DNA of 64,000 bases from Flavobacterium cyclinae (lineage in GTDB: Bacteria; Bacteroidota; Bacteroidia; Flavobacteriales; Flavobacteriaceae), in assembly GCF_021172145.1 (NCBI RefSeq), contig NZ_CP089095.1:1054001-1118000 (forward strand). The letters are read 5' to 3'. Under the pieces are notes generated by a model. The model had not been told where the DNA came from. It saw nothing but the letters and a program-made list of their open reading frames with translations, and did not search any database. Below, piece after piece: positions 59,907-64,000 of the stretch. How positions within the stretch are numbered: the stretch's first letter is position 1; each line of letters begins with the position of its first letter. The translations under genes and the position numbers were made by a program.

Positions 59907-61295
59907 CTATAAGTGAATTACTTCACCGTAAGCATCAGCAACCGCTTCCATAACCGCTTCACTCATGGTTGGGTGAGGGTGAACTGCTTTTAAGATTTCG
60001 TGTCCTGTTGTTTCTAATTTACGCGCTACAACTGCTTCTGCAATCATATCGGTAACACCGGCACCAATCATGTGGCAACCTAACCATTCACCGTATTTCG
60101 CATCGAAAATTACTTTTACAAATCCGTCTGGAGTTCCAGCAGCTTTTGCTTTTCCAGAAGCTGAGAATGGGAATTTACCCACTTTGATTTCGTATCCTTT
60201 TTCTTTTGCTGCTTTTTCTGTTAAACCTACAGAAGCAATCTCTGGAGTAGCATACGTACAACCTGGAATGTTTCCATAATCTAATGGTTCAACATGCATT
60301 CCTGCAATTTTTTCCACACATAAAATACCTTCCGCCGAAGCCACGTGTGCTAAAGCTTGTCCTGGAGTTACGTCACCAATAGCGTAGTAACCTGGAACAT
60401 TTGTTTGGTAATACGCGTTAACTAAGATTTTATCTCTATCGGTAGCAATACCTGTTTCTTCTAATCCGATGTTTTCGATGTTGGTTTTAATTCCAACCGC
60501 CGATAATAAGATATCTGCTTCTAAAACTTCTTCTCCTTTTGCAGTTTTAACGAATGCTTTTACTCCATTTCCAGAAGTATCAATTCGTTCCACAGAAGAA
60601 TTCGTCATTACGTTGATTCCTGCTTTTTTCAACGAACGCTCAAATTGTTTTGAGATGTCTTCGTCTTCCACTGGAACAATGTTAGGCATGAATTCTACAA
60701 TAGTAACTTCAGTTCCCATTGCGTTATAGAAATGAGCAAACTCAACTCCAATCGCACCAGAACCAACAACTATCATTTTCTTTGGTTGCTCAGGTAATGT
60801 CATTGCTTGGCGGTATCCGATTACTTTTTTACCATCTTGAGGTAAGTTTGGTAATTCGCGAGAACGCGCTCCTGTTGCAATGATGATATGATCTGCTGAA
60901 TATTCAGTAACTTTTCCGTCAGCAGCAGTAACGTCAACTTTTTTTCCTGGTTTTACTTTTCCAAAACCATCAATAACGTCGATTTTATTTTTCTTCATTA
61001 AGAATTGAACTCCTTTGCTCATTCCTTCTGCAACCGAACGCGAACGTGCAATTACAGCATTGAAGTCTTTATCAAATTCTTTAACGGTTAATCCGTAATC
61101 TGAAGCATGTTTTAGGTAATCAAAAACTTGAGCTGATTTTAATAATGCTTTCGTTGGAATACAACCCCAATTCAAACAAATTCCACCCAAATTTTCTTTT
61201 TCGATAACGGCTACTTTGAAGCCTAATTGTGATGCTCTAATAGTAGTTACATAACCACCAGGACCACTTCCTAAAACTATGATATCGTATTTCAT
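59907..61295 (-). CDS. lpdA: Dihydrolipoyl dehydrogenase
   Basis: 462 residues. It reoxidises dihydrolipoamide of 2-oxoacid dehydrogenase and glycine cleavage complexes using FAD and NAD. VLGSGPGGYVTTIRASQLG is the FAD Rossmann motif, GGICLNWGCIPTKALL the redox disulfide, VVGSGAIGVEFAHFY the NAD fold, YAIGDVTPGQALAHVASAEG the second FAD site, and AVHPHPTMSEAVMEA the C-terminal His-Glu catalytic pair. It stands alone without E1 or E2 genes, as is common in flavobacteria. Upstream, TAAATTCG (minus, 61331-61338) is one base from the -7 consensus. Confidence 0.97.
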   Translation of the reverse strand: MKYDIIVLGSGPGGYVTTIRASQLGFKVAVIEKENLGGICLNWGCIPTKALLKSAQVFDYLKHASDYGLTVKEFDKDFNAVIARSRSVAEGMSKGVQFLMKKNKIDVIDGFGKVKPGKKVDVTAADGKVTEYSADHIIIATGARSRELPNLPQDGKKVIGYRQAMTLPEQPKKMIVVGSGAIGVEFAHFYNAMGTEVTIVEFMPNIVPVEDEDISKQFERSLKKAGINVMTNSSVERIDTSGNGVKAFVKTAKGEEVLEADILLSAVGIKTNIENIGLEETGIATDRDKILVNAYYQTNVPGYYAIGDVTPGQALAHVASAEGILCVEKIAGMHVEPLDYGNIPGCTYATPEIASVGLTEKAAKEKGYEIKVGKFPFSASGKAKAAGTPDGFVKVIFDAKYGEWLGCHMIGAGVTDMIAEAVVARKLETTGHEILKAVHPHPTMSEAVMEAVADAYGEVIHL

Positions 61296-61714
61296 TTTTT
61301 ATAAAGTATTTCAGTTTTATTTATAAGTTGCGAATTTAAGGAATTATTTTAAAAGTTTAAACGCAAATCCCGAAATTTCGGGACGCAAAGTTTTACGCAA
61401 AGAAACGCATAGGAAATCTGTGATTTATATTCAAGTTCAAGGTCAAATTCAATTTCAAGTATAAAAGTGTAACGTCCGAAGCTTCGGACTCTGTGTAGCT
61501 CTCAACACAAATCAAATTAAAAAAACTCTATGAATCTCTGTGTAAAAAAGATTAACCGCAAAGTTTGCAAAGTTTTACGCTAAGAAACGCAAAGTAAAAC
61601 AGCGATTATCTTTTTAATCTGTGTTATCCGCGTTCTAAAAACTTATCACTTGTTCAAAAGATGCTTAGCAACATGACAAACTGTGACTGAGACTGAAGAC
61701 TGCGACTTACGGAA
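61296..61714. other. 419-bp gene-free region with repeats
   Basis: No reading frame of substance. It holds a perfect 16-bp palindrome TCCCGAAATTTCGGGA (61368-61383), a second one GTCCGAAGCTTCGGAC (61474-61489), two near-identical 25-bp units (61385-61409 and 61567-61591, one difference, containing GCAAAGTTTTACGC), a TCAA tract with 6-bp period (61431-61460), an ACT tract with 6-7-bp period (61680-61710) and a piece resembling the repeat at 42225 (61616-61635). It separates lpdA from the ABC exporter. Confidence 0.8.
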
Positions 61715-63466
61715 CTACTCAACCTCCACAGCAAACTGCGAATCGTACAATTTCTTATAATAACCATTTGGCTTATTCACCAATTCGCTATGTGTTCCGA
61801 ATTCTACGATTTGCCCTTTATCCATTACAATGATTTTACTCGCGTTGATTACAGTCGCTAATCGGTGAGCAATTACGATAGAAGTTCTATCTTTAGTAAT
61901 GGTTTCCGTAGCTTTTTGAATTAGTTCTTCAGAATGTGTGTCGATTGACGAAGTCGCTTCATCCAAAATTAAAATACTTGGATTACTCACGTATGCTCTT
62001 AAAAAGGCAATCAATTGGCGTTGGCCAGAAGAAAGCATTACACCACGCTCCTTAACGTTATAATCGTAGCCTTCAGGTAAGCTCATGATAAAATCGTGCA
62101 CCCCAATTTTCTTTGCTGCAATGATTACATCTTCTCTAGTAATCGCTTCGTTATGTAGTGTAATATTGTTGTAAATGGTATCCGCAAATAAGAAAACATC
62201 TTGCAATACAATCGCAATTTGCTTACGAAGACTTTCTAAAGTGTATTCGTTAATATTACGATTATCAATAGTAATTTCGCCCGAATCAATTTCGTAAAAA
62301 CGATTCAATAAATTGATGATAGTCGATTTTCCAGCACCGGTACTTCCTACAATAGCAATAGTTTCGCCAGGTTGTACTTCTAAATTAATGCCTTTTAAAA
62401 CTTCTTCATCTTTAATATAGCTAAAACGAACGTCTTTCAATTGAATGAATCCTTTAAAATGTGAGGCTTCAACTGTTCCTTTGTCTTGAACGTTTTCGTC
62501 TTTTTCTAAAATTTCAAAAACTCTATCTGCAGCAATAATTCCCATTTGCATTACGTTGAATTTATCAGCAATTTGGCGTAATGGGTTGAATAACATGTTG
62601 ATTAACATTGTATAAGCGAATAAATCTCCAACAGTGGTTAATGTGTCACCATTTATAATGGAAATTCCAGCGTAATAGACAATCGCACCAAGAGTTAACG
62701 ATGAAACAATATCAGCAATAGGGAAGAAGATGGAGTTATACAAAATATTTTTCAACCAAGCTTTGTTGTGCTTTTGATTGATTTCTTTAAATTTTTCAAG
62801 TTCAATCGCCTCTCTATTAAACAATTGTACAATTTTCATTCCGGTTAATCGCTCTTGTACAAAAGTATTTAGGTTGGCTACTTCGTTTCGAACTTCGTTA
62901 AAAGCCACTTTCATTTTCTTTTGAAAAATATCAGTAGCGTAAATTAAGACTGGCATGGCCAAGAGTACGATTAATGATAATTTCCAGTTCATGAAGAACA
63001 TGATTCCTAAAATCACAATCATTTTAAGCACATCACTTACAATCATAAACAAACCTTGACTGAAAATACTAGCAATCGATTCAATATCCGAAACCGAGCG
63101 CGTTACCAATTTCCCAACAGGTTCATTATCAAAATACTTCATCTTAAACGAAGTGATATGATGGAATAATTTATCGCGAATGTCTTTAATAATGTCTTGT
63201 CCAAGCCAATTTGCCCAATAGGTAAAGTAAAATTGTGCTAAAACCTCTAACAAAAGTACAACTGCCATTAAAACTACATAGAGAAGTAATCCGTGTTTAT
63301 CTTCAGGTTTGATGTATTCGTCTACCGTTTGTTTCAATAAATACGGACGCGCTGCAGCGAAAATAGAAAGTAAGATAGCCCAAACGATTACCCAATTGAA
63401 CCTTTTTTGGTAAGGCTTCGCATAGAGCAATACTTTTTTTAATGAATTGGATTTAATGAGCTTCAT
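61715..63466 (-). CDS. ABC exporter, fused permease and ATPase (MsbA/LmrA type)
   Basis: 583 residues: six transmembrane helices over about 1-310 and the nucleotide-binding domain from about 340. Walker A GSTGAGKSTIINLL, Q-loop VLQDVFLFADTIYNNI, signature LSSGQRQLIAFLRAYV (with SSGQ in place of the usual SGGQ) and Walker B ILILDEATSSID are complete, followed by the H-loop AHRLATVI. Homodimeric exporters of this form move lipids, drugs or peptides. It follows truA by 38 nt in a conserved flavobacterial pairing, across a heptad tract. Confidence 0.9.
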   Translation of the reverse strand: MKLIKSNSLKKVLLYAKPYQKRFNWVIVWAILLSIFAAARPYLLKQTVDEYIKPEDKHGLLLYVVLMAVVLLLEVLAQFYFTYWANWLGQDIIKDIRDKLFHHITSFKMKYFDNEPVGKLVTRSVSDIESIASIFSQGLFMIVSDVLKMIVILGIMFFMNWKLSLIVLLAMPVLIYATDIFQKKMKVAFNEVRNEVANLNTFVQERLTGMKIVQLFNREAIELEKFKEINQKHNKAWLKNILYNSIFFPIADIVSSLTLGAIVYYAGISIINGDTLTTVGDLFAYTMLINMLFNPLRQIADKFNVMQMGIIAADRVFEILEKDENVQDKGTVEASHFKGFIQLKDVRFSYIKDEEVLKGINLEVQPGETIAIVGSTGAGKSTIINLLNRFYEIDSGEITIDNRNINEYTLESLRKQIAIVLQDVFLFADTIYNNITLHNEAITREDVIIAAKKIGVHDFIMSLPEGYDYNVKERGVMLSSGQRQLIAFLRAYVSNPSILILDEATSSIDTHSEELIQKATETITKDRTSIVIAHRLATVINASKIIVMDKGQIVEFGTHSELVNKPNGYYKKLYDSQFAVEVE

Positions 63467-63475
63467 TTATCTATT

Positions 63476-63520
63476 TCTTTATTCTTTGTTCTGTTTTCTA
63501 AAATCTATTTTCTATAATCA
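63476..63520. repeat. Heptad tandem tract, unit TCTNNNN
   Basis: TCT recurs at 63476, 63483, 63490, 63497, 63504 and 63511, with TCA at 63518, all 7 bp apart. It covers the intergenic gap and the last codons of truA. Confidence 0.78.
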
Positions 63521-64000
63521 ATATATGGATATTTTACTTTCACCAAATACAATCCGTGTGCTGGAACTGAAAATCCGGCTTTTCCTCTGTTTTTACTTTC
63601 GATGATGGTGCGTAAATCAGCGACTTCTATTTTGCCTAAACCAATGTTTACCATAGTTCCCACAATAGCTCTCACCATATTGCGTAAAAATCGATCAGCA
63701 GTGATGGTAAAGATAAGCTGATTTCCTGATTGTTTCCAATGTGCTTCCGAAATTTTACAATTAAAGGTATTCACATCGGTATGTACTTTCGAAAAACACT
63801 CAAAATCAATGTATTCGAATAAAATTTTACAGGCTTCATTCATTTTATCCAAATCCAAATGATGGGAATGATACCAACTTCCATGAGTAATAAACGCATC
63901 TTTAAATGTGTGGATGTAATATTCGTAAGTTCTCGAAGTCGCATCAAAACGCGCATGAGCATCATCAGCTACTTTGAAAAGACGATACACTACAATCGAC
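63505..64000 (-). CDS. truA: tRNA pseudouridine synthase A, 5' part missing at window edge
   Basis: The last ~165 residues of TruA, running off the end of the window with no start inside it (a GTG at 63990 is not the real start). TruA makes pseudouridines at positions 38-40 of tRNA. DAHARFDATSRTYEYYI is the segment just after the catalytic Asp loop, HWKQSGNQLIFTITADRFLRNMVRAIVGTMVNIGLGK carries the conserved RFLRNMVR signature, and KAGFSVPAHGLYLV is the usual C-terminal part. The catalytic Asp would lie outside the window. The last codons fall in a heptad tract. Confidence 0.9.
   Translation of the reverse strand, partial: SIVVYRLFKVADDAHARFDATSRTYEYYIHTFKDAFITHGSWYHSHHLDLDKMNEACKILFEYIDFECFSKVHTDVNTFNCKISEAHWKQSGNQLIFTITADRFLRNMVRAIVGTMVNIGLGKIEVADLRTIIESKNRGKAGFSVPAHGLYLVKVKYPYIDYRK

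Noticed and set aside
1..64000. tRNA, rRNA, transposase or prophage genes
   Set aside because: No tRNA-like T-loop context, rRNA segment, integrase or transposase motif was found on either strand.

Overview
The window is one AT-rich stretch of a Bacteroidota chromosome, most likely a member of the Flavobacteriaceae close to Flavobacterium. Three things point there: the gene families (type IX secretion protein PorQ, DUF4834, a DUF2027/Smr protein, a YfhO-family protein, flavobacterial Lon and purine/pyrimidine enzymes), the repeated occurrence of the Bacteroidota -7 promoter element TAnnTTTG just upstream of genes, and the lack of obvious Shine-Dalgarno sequences. I see no rRNA, tRNA, CRISPR array, transposase, prophage or plasmid gene. 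Most of the window is housekeeping sequence with small lineage-specific genes scattered between.

Layout. 1-2412: a small cytochrome c lipoprotein, three unrecognised small proteins and a thioredoxin-fold protein. 2586-8572: pyrD, an HMG-CoA lyase family gene, a P-type cation ATPase and guaB. 8704-16878: two tandem CAP-domain secreted proteins (one fused to an OmpA-like module), a KefB-type antiporter, a polysaccharide deacetylase lipoprotein, purB and a cysteine-free CobB-like sirtuin. 16921-23065: trmH, a CPA1 antiporter, a carboxypeptidase-regulatory-domain protein, a DEAD-box helicase, a TRIC-type channel, rdgB and a candidate small RNA. 23195-26596: an alpha-oxoamine synthase (possible serine palmitoyltransferase) facing a GNAT-fold acyltransferase candidate and an outer-membrane protein. 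26704-32354: DUF4834, then a surface-glycan set (YfhO protein, glycosyltransferase, Wzx-like flippase). 32504-38932: hypothetical secreted proteins, Smr/DUF2027, cysteine desulfurase, an SRPBCC protein, and divergent pyrE and NUDIX genes. 38937-44516: M14 peptidase, MORN-like protein, methyltransferase, SulP transporter. 44578-51125: coaD, zinc-ribbon protein, ddl, PASTA protein, rluD-type synthase, lon. 51246-56740: porQ, cmk, the Mla-type ABC transporter (mlaE-mlaF-mlaD) and an unlisted 49-residue membrane protein. 56770-64000: four accessory genes including a DUF4143 ATPase, lpdA, an ABC exporter and a truA gene cut by the window end.

How they fit together. Nucleotide metabolism is represented by scattered single genes (pyrD, pyrE, guaB, purB, cmk, rdgB). 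The envelope is served by PorQ, Mla, Ddl, the glycan genes, the possible sphingolipid pair and several lipoproteins. There is no single large operon: most genes look like one- to three-gene units separated by hairpin terminators.

The most unusual material lies between genes. (1) Eight intergenic tracts show a striking 7-bp periodicity with a different unit each time, several running into stop codons. (2) Several families of inverted-repeat (REP-like) elements are present. (3) A compact small-RNA candidate with its own promoter and terminator sits between rdgB and the alpha-oxoamine synthase gene. (4) Five genes have TAnnTTTG only 4-5 nt before the start codon, which predicts leaderless mRNAs.
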